This document shows, piece after piece, positions 9,014 through 17,395 of a DNA stretch of 64,000 bases. Location: the NCBI GenBank assembly GCA_018057705.1, contig JAGPDF010000014.1, forward strand, positions 20,263 through 84,262, written 5' to 3'. Every line of letters starts with the position of its first letter. Position 1 is the first letter of the stretch. This DNA comes from Thermoanaerobaculia bacterium (GTDB lineage Bacteria; Acidobacteriota; Thermoanaerobaculia; Multivoradales; JAGPDF01). The notes below the pieces were generated by a model. That model saw only the letters and a program-made list of their open reading frames with translations, had not been told where the DNA came from and ran no database searches. The position numbers and the translations under genes were made by a program.

Positions 9014-9026
9014 GATAGTGCCTGGC

Positions 9027-9446
9027 ATGACCCAGGCAACCGCCCTTCACGCAGCCGCCGCTCCGCTACCGAACGTTCTGGTCGTCGACGACGATCAGGC
9101 GACCCGGGAGCTTCTGGCGACGGTACTCTCCCGTAGCGGTTGCCGGGTCACTTGTGCCGAAGAGCTCGAGGAGGCGGCCGCCATCCTCGAGTACCGCGAC
9201 TACGACGCACTCTGTGTCGACCTCGACCTGCGCGGCCTCTCCGGCCTCGAAGGACTCGAGCTGGTCGGGCAGGCGCACCACCGCTGGCCCCAGCTCAACA
9301 TCGTGGTCCAGACCGGCAACGGCGACCCCGAGGTTCATCGCGCCTGCTTCCGCTTCGGCGCGCGTTCCGTCTTCGTCAAGGGCCGCCCGATCGTCGAGTT
9401 CCTGCACCTGATCCAACCACAGAAGGAGGAGGTCGCGTCATGTTGA
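9027..9446 (+). CDS. Single-domain response regulator
   Basis: A 139-residue receiver domain. The acidic pocket (LVVDDDQ), the phosphoacceptor Asp in CVDLDLRGLSG, the conserved Thr in VVQTGNGD and the Lys in SVFVKGRP are all present, so it should be phosphorylatable. There is no output domain. ATG 9027 is preferred to GTG 9018. The last 7 bases overlap the EAL gene start, so translation is coupled. Its partner may be the hybrid kinase at 11363-12514. Confidence 0.88.
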   Translation: MTQATALHAAAAPLPNVLVVDDDQATRELLATVLSRSGCRVTCAEELEEAAAILEYRDYDALCVDLDLRGLSGLEGLELVGQAHHRWPQLNIVVQTGNGDPEVHRACFRFGARSVFVKGRPIVEFLHLIQPQKEEVASC

Positions 9447-10291
9447 AGTCGCTGATGGAGCGTGTCATCGAGCCCGGAGCGATCACGGCGTTGTTCCAGC
9501 CGATCGTACGCATCCTCGAGGGCGACTCGAAGATCGTCGCCGTCGAGGGCCTGGCGCGCGGACCGAGGGGTTCGACGCTCGAGGCGCCCGACATTCTCTT
9601 CGAGTTCGCCCGGCGCAAGAACGAAGAGTCGGTCGTCGATCGGGCCGCGATCTCGTCCATCCTGCGCGAGGCGCGAAAGCTCCCCTCCGACCTCGCCCTG
9701 CACCTGAACGTCCACGCTTCGACGCTCGGTCGCGACGGGCGTTTCGTCGATTTCCTGATCAAGACCAGCTCGAGCCTCGGGATCGAGCTCAAGCGCCTCA
9801 CGCTCGAGATCGTCGAGCACTCGAACTTCGTGGAGGAGGACAACTTCCTCGCCGCGCTCGCCGAGCTGCGCGCCGCCGGATGCAGTGTCGCCCTCGACGA
9901 CGTCGGAATCGGTACCTCGAACTTCCGCATGATGCTGATCACGCGTCCGACGATGCTGAAGATCGACCGCTATCTGGTCACCGGCATCGCGAACGACACC
10001 TACCAGCAGGCGACGATGCGCGCCATTCGCCTGCTCGCCGATCAGGTGCACGCCGACCTGGTGGCCGAGGGTGTCGAGACCGAAGAGGACCTCAAGGCAC
10101 TGCGCACCCTCGGCATCGAGTTCGCCCAGGGCTACCTGTTCTCGCGCCCGCGCGCCGCCGAAGACCTGATGGCGACCCTTCTGCGACCGCTCCAGGCGGT
10201 GGCCCCTGCGGCCGCGATCCCGGCGAGCGCTCCGCGCGCCGCGGCGTGGTCCAGCCATGGCGGCCTCTCTCTGGTGGCGCAGGCGAGCTGA
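9440..10291 (+). CDS. EAL-domain cyclic-di-GMP phosphodiesterase
   Basis: 283 residues, start ATG 9440 behind AAGGAGGAGG. The EAL-domain catalytic set is present in order: Glu36 in the signature, which reads EGLAR rather than EALxR; Asn90 (LHLNVHAS); Glu123 (TLEIVEH); Asp153-Asp154 (ALDDVGIG); Lys174 (LKIDRY); Glu210 (VAEGVET); and Gln230 (FAQGYLF). It should hydrolyse c-di-GMP to pGpG. The protein is cytosolic, without a GGDEF domain, and ends in a low-complexity Ala/Pro tail. It is translated with the receiver gene just upstream, giving a two-piece receiver/EAL module. Confidence 0.88.
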   Translation: MLKSLMERVIEPGAITALFQPIVRILEGDSKIVAVEGLARGPRGSTLEAPDILFEFARRKNEESVVDRAAISSILREARKLPSDLALHLNVHASTLGRDGRFVDFLIKTSSSLGIELKRLTLEIVEHSNFVEEDNFLAALAELRAAGCSVALDDVGIGTSNFRMMLITRPTMLKIDRYLVTGIANDTYQQATMRAIRLLADQVHADLVAEGVETEEDLKALRTLGIEFAQGYLFSRPRAAEDLMATLLRPLQAVAPAAAIPASAPRAAAWSSHGGLSLVAQAS

Positions 10292-10339
10292 GCCCGATCT
10301 CGAATTCCTCATGAAAGACCGCACCGACGGGAGCCGACA

Positions 10340-11356
10340 ATGATCGAAAGTCTCTGGGCGCGCCGCAGCAAGACCTCCGAATCCTCCAGCGAGAGTCGAC
10401 AACGAAGATCTGGCGCGGCGCAGAAAGTCCGGCCCGGACAGGGCCGCAAGGAGCCGGCGGACCCGACGGCCTGCCTCCAGGCGATGTTCGCCTCCCGCAA
10501 CCTCCTGGTCGCGATCAAGGATCTCGACGGGCGCTACCTCGAGGTCAACGAAGCCTACGCCGGCGCCCTGGGGCTCGACCCGGTGGCGGTACGTGGCCGG
10601 CTCGATCGCGACCTGCTCACTCCGGACGTCGCCGGCGAGATGGCCCAGCGCGAGCGTCTGGCGATGCGCGGCGTGGCGCTCAAGCCCGGTCTCGAGGCGT
10701 TTGCCGCCGACGCTCCCGTCTACCTGGTCGAGCGTCTGCCGATTCTCGACAGCCGGGGCGGGCTGGCTGCCGTCTGCCTGATCGCGATGGCATCTCCGGT
10801 GGTGATCGGGGATGCCGCAGTGGTGGAGAGGATGCCTGCCGTGGAGGCAGAAGCCCCATCCGGGCCGCTTCCCGGCAACCCGCCGTCACCCGAAGGCTGC
10901 GCAGCGGAGACGCCGCCGCCCGGCGGCTGGCTAAGGGTCTCCTCGGCTTCGAACCAGCTGGAGTGGGATGCTGCCCTCTACCGGTCGCTCCTGTCCCTGT
11001 TCTGCCAGCGCTACGAAGGCTTCGGCGTGCGGCTCGCCGAGCGCCTCGCCGCGGGCGAGATCGGAGATCTGGCGAAGGACCTCGGCCGGCTCGCCTCGGG
11101 AGCGCGCAACCTCGGCGCGATTCCTCTCGCCGGACTCGCGGCCGGGCTGCTGGCGATCGTCGAACGGGGCGAGATCGAAACCCTCGCCGGGCAACTCGGC
11201 CAGTTTCGCCGCGCTCTCGACGCGACGATCCTCGTCATCGAGTGCCGGATCCGCTCGACCGCCGAGCCTTTCGAGTGGCCGGCGGCCAGGGAGGCCGCCA
11301 GCGGAAACGGGGCGTTCAGCGCGACGACCCTGGTGTCCGCGCTCGCGGTCGCCTGA
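10340..11356 (+). CDS. PAS-domain protein with a degenerate HPt-like domain
   Basis: 338 residues. Residues about 45-150 form a PAS sensor (AIKDLDGRYLEVNEAYAG, then the L-T-P-D-V-A-G-E segment). A Pro-rich linker follows. Residues about 210-300 resemble a histidine phosphotransfer helix bundle, with RNLGA matching the usual GNLGA, but the position of the phospho-histidine is Gly249. It therefore cannot relay phosphate in the usual way and may be a scaffold or dimerisation module. It follows the EAL gene by 48 bp, probably in the same operon. Confidence 0.75.
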   Translation: MIESLWARRSKTSESSSESRQRRSGAAQKVRPGQGRKEPADPTACLQAMFASRNLLVAIKDLDGRYLEVNEAYAGALGLDPVAVRGRLDRDLLTPDVAGEMAQRERLAMRGVALKPGLEAFAADAPVYLVERLPILDSRGGLAAVCLIAMASPVVIGDAAVVERMPAVEAEAPSGPLPGNPPSPEGCAAETPPPGGWLRVSSASNQLEWDAALYRSLLSLFCQRYEGFGVRLAERLAAGEIGDLAKDLGRLASGARNLGAIPLAGLAAGLLAIVERGEIETLAGQLGQFRRALDATILVIECRIRSTAEPFEWPAAREAASGNGAFSATTLVSALAVA

Positions 11357-11362
11357 CGGCGC

Positions 11363-12514
11363 TCAGGCGGGAGCGGCCGCCGACTCTGGGGTCGGCAGCT
11401 CGATCCAGAAGGTCGAACCGCCGGCGCCCGAGTCGAAGCCGATCGTGCCACCGTGAGCCTCCACCGCCAGACGGCAGAAGGGAAGGCCCAGGCCGACCGC
11501 GCGCCGATGCGGGCCGCGGTCGCCGGCGCGGGTGGCGTACTTCTCGAACACCCGCGGTCGAAAGTCGTCGGGAATGGCCGAGCCGGTGTCGTGTACCTCG
11601 AGTCGCGCGCGGGCGCCATGCGTCGAAGCGACGATGCGCACCTTGGCGTCGTCCTCGGAGTTGCGCAGCGCGTTGGCAACCAGGTTGGCGATGACGCGGC
11701 GCAGAACCTCGCTGTCGGCATGCACGACGATGCGTCCTGGCGTTGCCGTTTCGAGGACCAGCCGGCGGACGCTCGCCGGGCCGAGTGAAGCGAGCGCCAG
11801 GTCGAGGATGGCACGCAGGTCCCGGTCGGCGAGCTGAAGCGGGAGCTTGCCCGACTCCAGGCGATCGGTGTCGAGCATCGCGTCGACCAGGCGAACCAGG
11901 CTGCGGGCGCCGTCGAGCGCCTGTGCCACGTAGTCGCGATGGTCCTCGCCGAGCCGGTCGCCGTCGAGATCGAGAAGTTCGAGGTAGCCGCTCACGGCCA
12001 TGAGAGGCGACCGCATGTCGTGGGCCACCATGTGCACGAGGTCGTGCCGGAAGTGCTCGACCTCGTGCAGTCGCGCGAGGTTCGCGTCGAGCTCGCGCAG
12101 GTGCAGCTCGGCCGCCCGGCGCAGGCGCTCGATCTCGAGGTGGGTTGCGACACGCACCCGAACCTCCTCGAGGAAGAACGGCTTGGTCACGTAGTCGACG
12201 CCGCCGGCGGCGAAGGCCTTCATCTTGCCTTCGATGTCGCCGAGGCCGGACAGGAAAATGACCGGGGTGGAGGCGAACCGCTCTTGCTCCTTCAGCCGGC
12301 GGCAGGTCTCGTAGCCGTCGATGCCCGGCATGTCGATGTCGAGGAGCACCAGGTCGGGAGGACGCAGGTTCGCCGCGGCAATCGCCTCGAGGCCGCCCGC
12401 CGCCTCCTCGACCTCGAAGCCCGCTTCCTGCAGCGCGCGGGCGAGCATCTTCCGGTGGGCGGGCTCGTCGTCGACGACGAGCAGGCGGTTACCGGCCGCG
12501 GGGGGTTCGTTCAC
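11363..12514 (-). CDS. Hybrid response regulator-histidine kinase (REC-HisKA-HATPase)
   Basis: 383 residues, no membrane segment. The N-terminal receiver has the acidic pair in VVDDEP, phosphoacceptor Asp59 (LVLLDIDMPGIDG) and Lys111 (VTKPFF). A HisKA dimerisation helix follows with phospho-His165 in VAHDMRSPL. The HATPase domain has an N box (NLVANALRN), G1 (EVHDTGSAIP) and G2 (GLGLPFCRLAVEAHGG). The start is GTG 12514, whose last bases overlap the stop of the upstream sigma-54 activator, so the two form a coupled pair. The gene converges with the receiver/EAL/PAS operon across a 6-bp gap, which supports a shared pathway. Confidence 0.9.
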   Translation of the reverse strand: MNEPPAAGNRLLVVDDEPAHRKMLARALQEAGFEVEEAAGGLEAIAAANLRPPDLVLLDIDMPGIDGYETCRRLKEQERFASTPVIFLSGLGDIEGKMKAFAAGGVDYVTKPFFLEEVRVRVATHLEIERLRRAAELHLRELDANLARLHEVEHFRHDLVHMVAHDMRSPLMAVSGYLELLDLDGDRLGEDHRDYVAQALDGARSLVRLVDAMLDTDRLESGKLPLQLADRDLRAILDLALASLGPASVRRLVLETATPGRIVVHADSEVLRRVIANLVANALRNSEDDAKVRIVASTHGARARLEVHDTGSAIPDDFRPRVFEKYATRAGDRGPHRRAVGLGLPFCRLAVEAHGGTIGFDSGAGGSTFWIELPTPESAAAPA

Positions 12515-13908
12515 AGGGGCTCCGAAGCGGACTCTTCGCGCTCGCTGCGGTAGTCCGTAGGTCGCAACCCCCAGGATTTCAGGCGCTGGTAGAGCGTGCT
12601 GCGCGGAATCCCGAGCCGGTCCGCGGCGCGATCGACCTGGCCGTTCTCGAGCCGCAGGATCTGCTCGACGTAGCGCCGCTCGACCTCATCGAGCGATCCC
12701 TGGTAGATCTCTCCCGCGGATCGTGCCTCCGGTCGGGTGCCGGACCGGCGCTCGAGGGTCAGCTGGCCGGCCTCGATCTTCCCGGTGCGGGCGAGGAGCA
12801 GCGCCCGTTCGAGAACGTTGTGGAGCTCCCGGATGTTCCCCGGCCAATCGTAGCGGCGCAACTCATCGACGGCGCCTGGGGCGAGCTTGAGGTGCTTTCC
12901 GGTCTCGAAGCCGAGACGGTCGAGAATCGACTCGGCAAGCGCGGGAATGTCCTCCGGACGCTGGCGCAGCGGGGGCAGGTGGAGCGTGAGCGTATTGATC
13001 CGGTAGTAGAGGTCGGCGCGAAAGCGCTTGTCGGCGACCGCCTCGGCGAGATTCATGTTGCTGGCCGCCACCAGACGGATGTCGACGCGCCGCTCGACGA
13101 CCTCGCCGAGGCGGCGAAAACGCTTCTCCTCGACGACCTTGAGGATCTTCGGTTGCAGGGTGACTTCCGTATCGCCGATCTCGTCGAGAAAGAACGTTCC
13201 GCGGTCGGCGGTCTCGAAGAGGCCGGGCTTGGCGGCGAGCGCGCCGGTGAAGGCGCCTTTGGCGTGGCCGAAGAGCTCGCTGTCCAGGAGCTCGCGCGAC
13301 AGGCCGGCGCAGTTCAGGTCGACGAAGGCCTGTTTGGCCCGGGGGCTGTTGGCGTGCAGCCATCGCGCCAGGAGGCCTTTTCCCGTTCCGGTCTCGCCCT
13401 GCAGCAGCACCGGACTCTCGGCGCCGGCGACGGTCTTCGCCTCGCGCTCGAGGTTGCGAATCAAGGCCGACTCGCCGAGGAAGGGCTCCGGTTCGTAGCG
13501 TGCGCGACGCACTTCGCCGGCGCGATCCCGGCGCACGAAGAGCCGCTGCTCGATGAGCCGCCGCACCATCGTGCGCAACGCCGCGAGCTCGATCGGCTTG
13601 GTCAGGAACTGCTCGGCACCGGCCTTGATCGAGGCCACCGCGACGTCGATCTCGCGATGCCCCGTCAGCACGAGGACGGGAACATCGGGCGCCCCCTCCT
13701 TGAGGTAGGGAAGCAGGTCGAGAGCGGTGCCGTCGGGGAGCTCGTAATCGAGGAGAACGATCTCGGGCCGGAAGTCGACGAAAACAGCTCGCGCGGCGGC
13801 CAGGCTCGAGGCGTCCTGGACTTCGCAATGGTCCGCCTCGAGCAGATGCCGCAACTGCGAGCGGATCATCGGATCGTCATCGACGACGAGAATGCGGGAA
13901 CCTTCCAT
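12511..13908 (-). CDS. NtrC-family sigma-54-dependent response regulator
   Basis: 465 residues from ATG 13908; a longer frame to 14025 adds basic, unlikely sequence. An N-terminal receiver has Asp54 (VLLDYELPDG). The AAA+ domain carries Walker A (GETGTGKG, 171-178), the sigma-54 contact loop GAFTGA (218-223) and Walker B (TFFLDEIGD). The C-terminal Fis-type HTH reads ADRLGIPRSTLYQRLKSWGL. It should bind enhancers and open sigma-54 promoters on phosphorylation. The kinase gene overlaps its 3' end. The sigma-54 promoter match at 8999-9013 is an obvious candidate target. Confidence 0.92.
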   Translation of the reverse strand: MEGSRILVVDDDPMIRSQLRHLLEADHCEVQDASSLAAARAVFVDFRPEIVLLDYELPDGTALDLLPYLKEGAPDVPVLVLTGHREIDVAVASIKAGAEQFLTKPIELAALRTMVRRLIEQRLFVRRDRAGEVRRARYEPEPFLGESALIRNLEREAKTVAGAESPVLLQGETGTGKGLLARWLHANSPRAKQAFVDLNCAGLSRELLDSELFGHAKGAFTGALAAKPGLFETADRGTFFLDEIGDTEVTLQPKILKVVEEKRFRRLGEVVERRVDIRLVAASNMNLAEAVADKRFRADLYYRINTLTLHLPPLRQRPEDIPALAESILDRLGFETGKHLKLAPGAVDELRRYDWPGNIRELHNVLERALLLARTGKIEAGQLTLERRSGTRPEARSAGEIYQGSLDEVERRYVEQILRLENGQVDRAADRLGIPRSTLYQRLKSWGLRPTDYRSEREESASEPL

Positions 13909-14053
13909 GCGCCGGCCAGTGTAGCGCAGCCCGGACCGCATCCCTCGCCGCGCCCTCGCGGGCGCCGCTCCGGGAACTTTCCCGGGCTTCCCGTCGTATC
14001 CTTGGCAGATCGGGCGCCGGAGCACCTCTCATCCGGACGCTTTCTCTTCGAGG

Positions 14054-15877
14054 ATGGTGCAGATCATGAAGCAACGAAGCAACCCGCCGCGACCCGCCGG
14101 ACGCCCAAGCTCCATCGCGATTCTGACGCTGTTTCTGCTGGTGATCGGCGTGCCGGTTCTGGGCGCCTCCGGGCAGAAGGCCGAGGTGCCGGTAGCCGAG
14201 TTCACCCTCGCCAATGGCATGAAGTTCCTGGTCGTCACCCGGCCGGCGCAGGCCACCGTCATGGGCGGCTGGGTGGCGCACGTCGGCTCGGCCAACGAGC
14301 GCCCGGGCATCACCGGCGTCGCCCACTTCTTCGAGCACATGATGTTCAAGGGCAGCCGCGTCATCGGGACCCGGGACGCAATGCGCGATCAGGAGATCAT
14401 CGCGGACCAGGAGAGGCTCCAGGAGCAGATCCGCACCGAGTACTCCCGCCAGCGGGAGCGCTACCGCAAGGGCGAGATCGACGATCCGTTCTCCCCCGCG
14501 AACCGGACGCCCGAGCTCGAGAAGCTCGAGGCCGAGTTCCAGAAGCTGGTCGAAGAGCAGCGTGGCCTGATGGTGAAGGACGAGTTCGACAAGATCTACA
14601 CCGAGGCCGGGGCGTCGGGCATGAATGCGACCACCAACTCGGATTCGACGATCTACTTCATCACCGTGCCGGCCAACAAGATCGAGCTCTGGTTCTGGAT
14701 GGAGTCCGAACGCCTCCTGCAGCCGGTCTTCCGCGAGTTCTACTCCGAGCGCGACGTCGTCCAGGAGGAGCGCCGGATGCGCGTCGAGTCCACCCCGACC
14801 GGGCGCTTCGACGAGCAGCTGAACGCGATGTTCTGGACCGCGCATCCCTACAAGTGGGATGCGATCGGCTGGATGTCCGACCTGAAGACGCTGTCGATGG
14901 CCGACGCGCAGGACTTCTTCAGCACCTACTACGCCCCCGGCAACCTCACCGCGGCGCTGGTCGGCAACATCACGGTGGACGAGGCGAAGGCGCTGGCCGA
15001 GAAGTACTTCGGCCGGATTCCGCCTTCGGCGAGACCGGTGCCCGACATCGTGACGCTCGAAGAGCGGCAGCTCGCCGAAAAGCGCATGAACGCCGAGTGC
15101 GACTGCCAGCCGCAGGTCTCGGTGCAGTTCCACACCGTGCCCTTCGAGCACAAGGACCAGTACGCGCTCGACGTCGTGCAGAGCCTGCTCAACGGCCAGA
15201 CCGGGCGCCTGCGCAAGAGCCTCGTGCTCGACCGTCAGATCGCGTCGTCGGCCTCCGCCGGGCAGCAGTCCCTGCGCTGGAACGGTTCGTTCTACCTCCA
15301 GGCGGAGACCAAGGGGGAGTCGACGCCGGCCATCCTCGAGGCGGCGCTCTCGGCGGAGCTCGCGAGGCTCCAGAACGAGCCGGTGCCTGCCGACGAGCTC
15401 GCCAAGGTCAAGAACCAGATCGTCGCCGAGTCGTACCGCAACCTGGAGAGTCCGTTCTATCTCCTGTTGCAGCTGCTCTTCTACGACGGCTGGGGAAACT
15501 GGAAGTATCTGAACCAGTGGTCCGAGAAGACGCTCGCGGTGACCGCCGAGGATGTGCAGCGGGTCGCGAAGCAGTACTTCACCACCGAGAACCGCACGGT
15601 CGCCTCCTACCAGCGCAAGGCCGGCACCGCGGCCGAGGAGATCCCCGCGGAGCTCGCCGGACTGCCGCCCGAGATGCAGCAGCAGGTGCTCTCGCAGCTC
15701 CGCCAGATCCGCCAGATCGAGGATCCGGCGATGCTCGAGCAGCTTCTCGCCGGCGTCGAGCAGCAGGCGGGGCAGGTCCCGCCCGAGGTCAAGCCGGCGC
15801 TCGACGCGATCGTCGAAGCGGCGCGGGAACAGCTCGAAAAACTGAAGAGCCGCGCCAGCGCGGGAGGTGGACGATGA
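14054..15877 (+). CDS. M16 zinc peptidase, catalytic subunit
   Basis: 607 residues with an N-terminal hydrophobic signal or anchor (residues 20-38). The inverted zinc motif HxxEH is H91-F-F-E94-H95, and the downstream acidic ligand is in the VVQEERRMRVE segment around residues 236-245. Between them is an insertion of about 90 charged residues (104-180) likely to be a coiled coil. Typical M16 N- and C-terminal halves follow. It overlaps the next gene as ATGA. M16 pairs act as heterodimers, this gene supplying the zinc site and the next the partner barrel; the signal suggests a periplasmic or membrane-attached peptidase. Confidence 0.9.
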   Translation: MVQIMKQRSNPPRPAGRPSSIAILTLFLLVIGVPVLGASGQKAEVPVAEFTLANGMKFLVVTRPAQATVMGGWVAHVGSANERPGITGVAHFFEHMMFKGSRVIGTRDAMRDQEIIADQERLQEQIRTEYSRQRERYRKGEIDDPFSPANRTPELEKLEAEFQKLVEEQRGLMVKDEFDKIYTEAGASGMNATTNSDSTIYFITVPANKIELWFWMESERLLQPVFREFYSERDVVQEERRMRVESTPTGRFDEQLNAMFWTAHPYKWDAIGWMSDLKTLSMADAQDFFSTYYAPGNLTAALVGNITVDEAKALAEKYFGRIPPSARPVPDIVTLEERQLAEKRMNAECDCQPQVSVQFHTVPFEHKDQYALDVVQSLLNGQTGRLRKSLVLDRQIASSASAGQQSLRWNGSFYLQAETKGESTPAILEAALSAELARLQNEPVPADELAKVKNQIVAESYRNLESPFYLLLQLLFYDGWGNWKYLNQWSEKTLAVTAEDVQRVAKQYFTTENRTVASYQRKAGTAAEEIPAELAGLPPEMQQQVLSQLRQIRQIEDPAMLEQLLAGVEQQAGQVPPEVKPALDAIVEAAREQLEKLKSRASAGGGR

Positions 15878-17391
15878 GAATCATGCACCCGATCGCAGGG
15901 GTCGCAGGCGCGGCCGCACTCACCGTGGCGTTCGCCCTTCCCTTTCCGGCCCTGGCTGAGGCCAGCGGGATTCCGGCGCGTCCCGAGCAGCTCTCCTACA
16001 AGCCGTTCGTTTTCGACGCGCCCGACGGCGACAAGTACCGGCACGAGCTGCCGGGAGGCGTCGTGGCCTACGTGGTCGAGGACCACGCCCTGCCGCTGGT
16101 CAAGCTCCAGGCCACCTTCCGCACCGGCGCCTTCCGTGAAGGAGCGAACGAGACCGGTTTGGCTGCGATGACCGCCGCGATGATGCGTCAGGGCGGCACC
16201 GCGAAGCTCACCCCCGAGGAGTTCGACCAGAAGGCCGACTTCCTCGCCGCGATGGTCTCGAGCTCCGCCGGGCCGACTTCGGCGACGGCGGCGCTCGACG
16301 TCATCACGCCGGCCCTGGGCGAGGGACTCGACCTCTTCTTCGACATGCTGCGCAATCCGCGCTTCGACGCCGCGCGGCTCGACGTCCAGAAGAGCACCGC
16401 GCTCGAGGAGATGAAGCAGAGAAACGACGACGCCGAGGACATCGCAGGCCGCGAGTGGAGCTTCCTCACCCGCGGCGAGACGCATTACTCGTCGCGCCGC
16501 ATGACGCAAAGCAGTCTCGAGGCGATCTCGCGCGAGAAGCTGATCGAGTTCCATCGCCGGACCTGGGGGCCGGAGCACCTCGTTCTCGCTGTTTCCGGCG
16601 ACGTCGACACGGCGAAGATTCTCGGCGAGCTCCGCAAACGGCTTGCCGGCTGGAAGTCCGGAGACCCGAACGCCCCCTGGCCGCCTGCCGGACCGGGGGT
16701 CACCCCGCCGTCCGGGCTGTTCCATGTCGAGAAGGATATTCCGCAGGGCAAGGTGACGATCGGCGAGCTCGGCATCCAGTGGAAGAGCTACTCCGATCCG
16801 GAGCCCTATGCCCTCATGGTGATGAACGACATCCTCGGCGGCGGCGGCTTCACCGCCCGGCTCATGAAGCGGGTGCGCTCGGACGAAGGGCTGGCCTACG
16901 GCGTCTATTCGCAGTTCGGCATCGGTACCTTCTGGCCCGGGCTGTTCGAGATCGGCTTCGCTTCGAAGAACCCCACCGTCGCCCTGGCGACCCGGATCGT
17001 GCTCGAGGAGGTGGACAAGATCCGCACCGGAACGGTGTCGGAAGAGGAGCTCAGGGTCTCGAAGAGCTCGTTCATCGACACCTTCCCCCGCACCTTCGAG
17101 TCGCCGGCGGCCACCGCCCGGACGTTCGCCAACGACGAGGTGATCGGCCGCCCACACAGCTACTGGACCGACTACCGTCGGCAGATCGAAGCGGTGACGG
17201 CCGGCAATGTGCGCGCGGCGGCGGCGAAGCACCTGGATCCCGCGCAGCTCGCCATGCTGGTGGTCGGAAAGTGGAGCGAGATCGAGCCGGGCGACGCCGA
17301 TGGGCGGGCGAAGATGGCGGAGCTCTTCGACGGCAAGGTGACGCACCTGCCACTGCGCGACCCGCTGACGCTGGTGCCACTCGCCAAGTGA
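15874..17391 (+). CDS. M16 peptidase family, non-catalytic partner subunit
   Basis: 505 residues with a signal peptide (AAALTVAFALPFPALAEA). It has the M16 fold, but the zinc motif is absent: the equivalent helix reads TGLAAMTAAMMRQGG. The second-half motif that completes the active site in the partner is kept (RLMKRVRSDEGLAYGVYS). This is the arrangement of the non-catalytic subunit in bacterial two-gene M16 peptidases. The start ATG 15874 overlaps the stop of the catalytic gene, ensuring matched synthesis. Confidence 0.9.
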   Translation: MRIMHPIAGVAGAAALTVAFALPFPALAEASGIPARPEQLSYKPFVFDAPDGDKYRHELPGGVVAYVVEDHALPLVKLQATFRTGAFREGANETGLAAMTAAMMRQGGTAKLTPEEFDQKADFLAAMVSSSAGPTSATAALDVITPALGEGLDLFFDMLRNPRFDAARLDVQKSTALEEMKQRNDDAEDIAGREWSFLTRGETHYSSRRMTQSSLEAISREKLIEFHRRTWGPEHLVLAVSGDVDTAKILGELRKRLAGWKSGDPNAPWPPAGPGVTPPSGLFHVEKDIPQGKVTIGELGIQWKSYSDPEPYALMVMNDILGGGGFTARLMKRVRSDEGLAYGVYSQFGIGTFWPGLFEIGFASKNPTVALATRIVLEEVDKIRTGTVSEEELRVSKSSFIDTFPRTFESPAATARTFANDEVIGRPHSYWTDYRRQIEAVTAGNVRAAAAKHLDPAQLAMLVVGKWSEIEPGDADGRAKMAELFDGKVTHLPLRDPLTLVPLAK

Positions 17392-17395
17392 GGCC

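Noticed and set aside
13971..13998. GGAACTT followed by CGTCGTA upstream of the M16 operon as an ECF promoter
   Set aside because: Spacing is about two bases too short for the usual ECF layout, and the site overlaps a CGGGAA/TTCCCG palindrome that could arise by chance in this composition.
12820..15873. Very long open frame running antisense to the NtrC gene and into the M16 genes
   Set aside because: It lies opposite well-supported coding sequence, has no family resemblance and an Arg/Gly/Pro/Ala-rich composition typical of GC-rich shadow frames.
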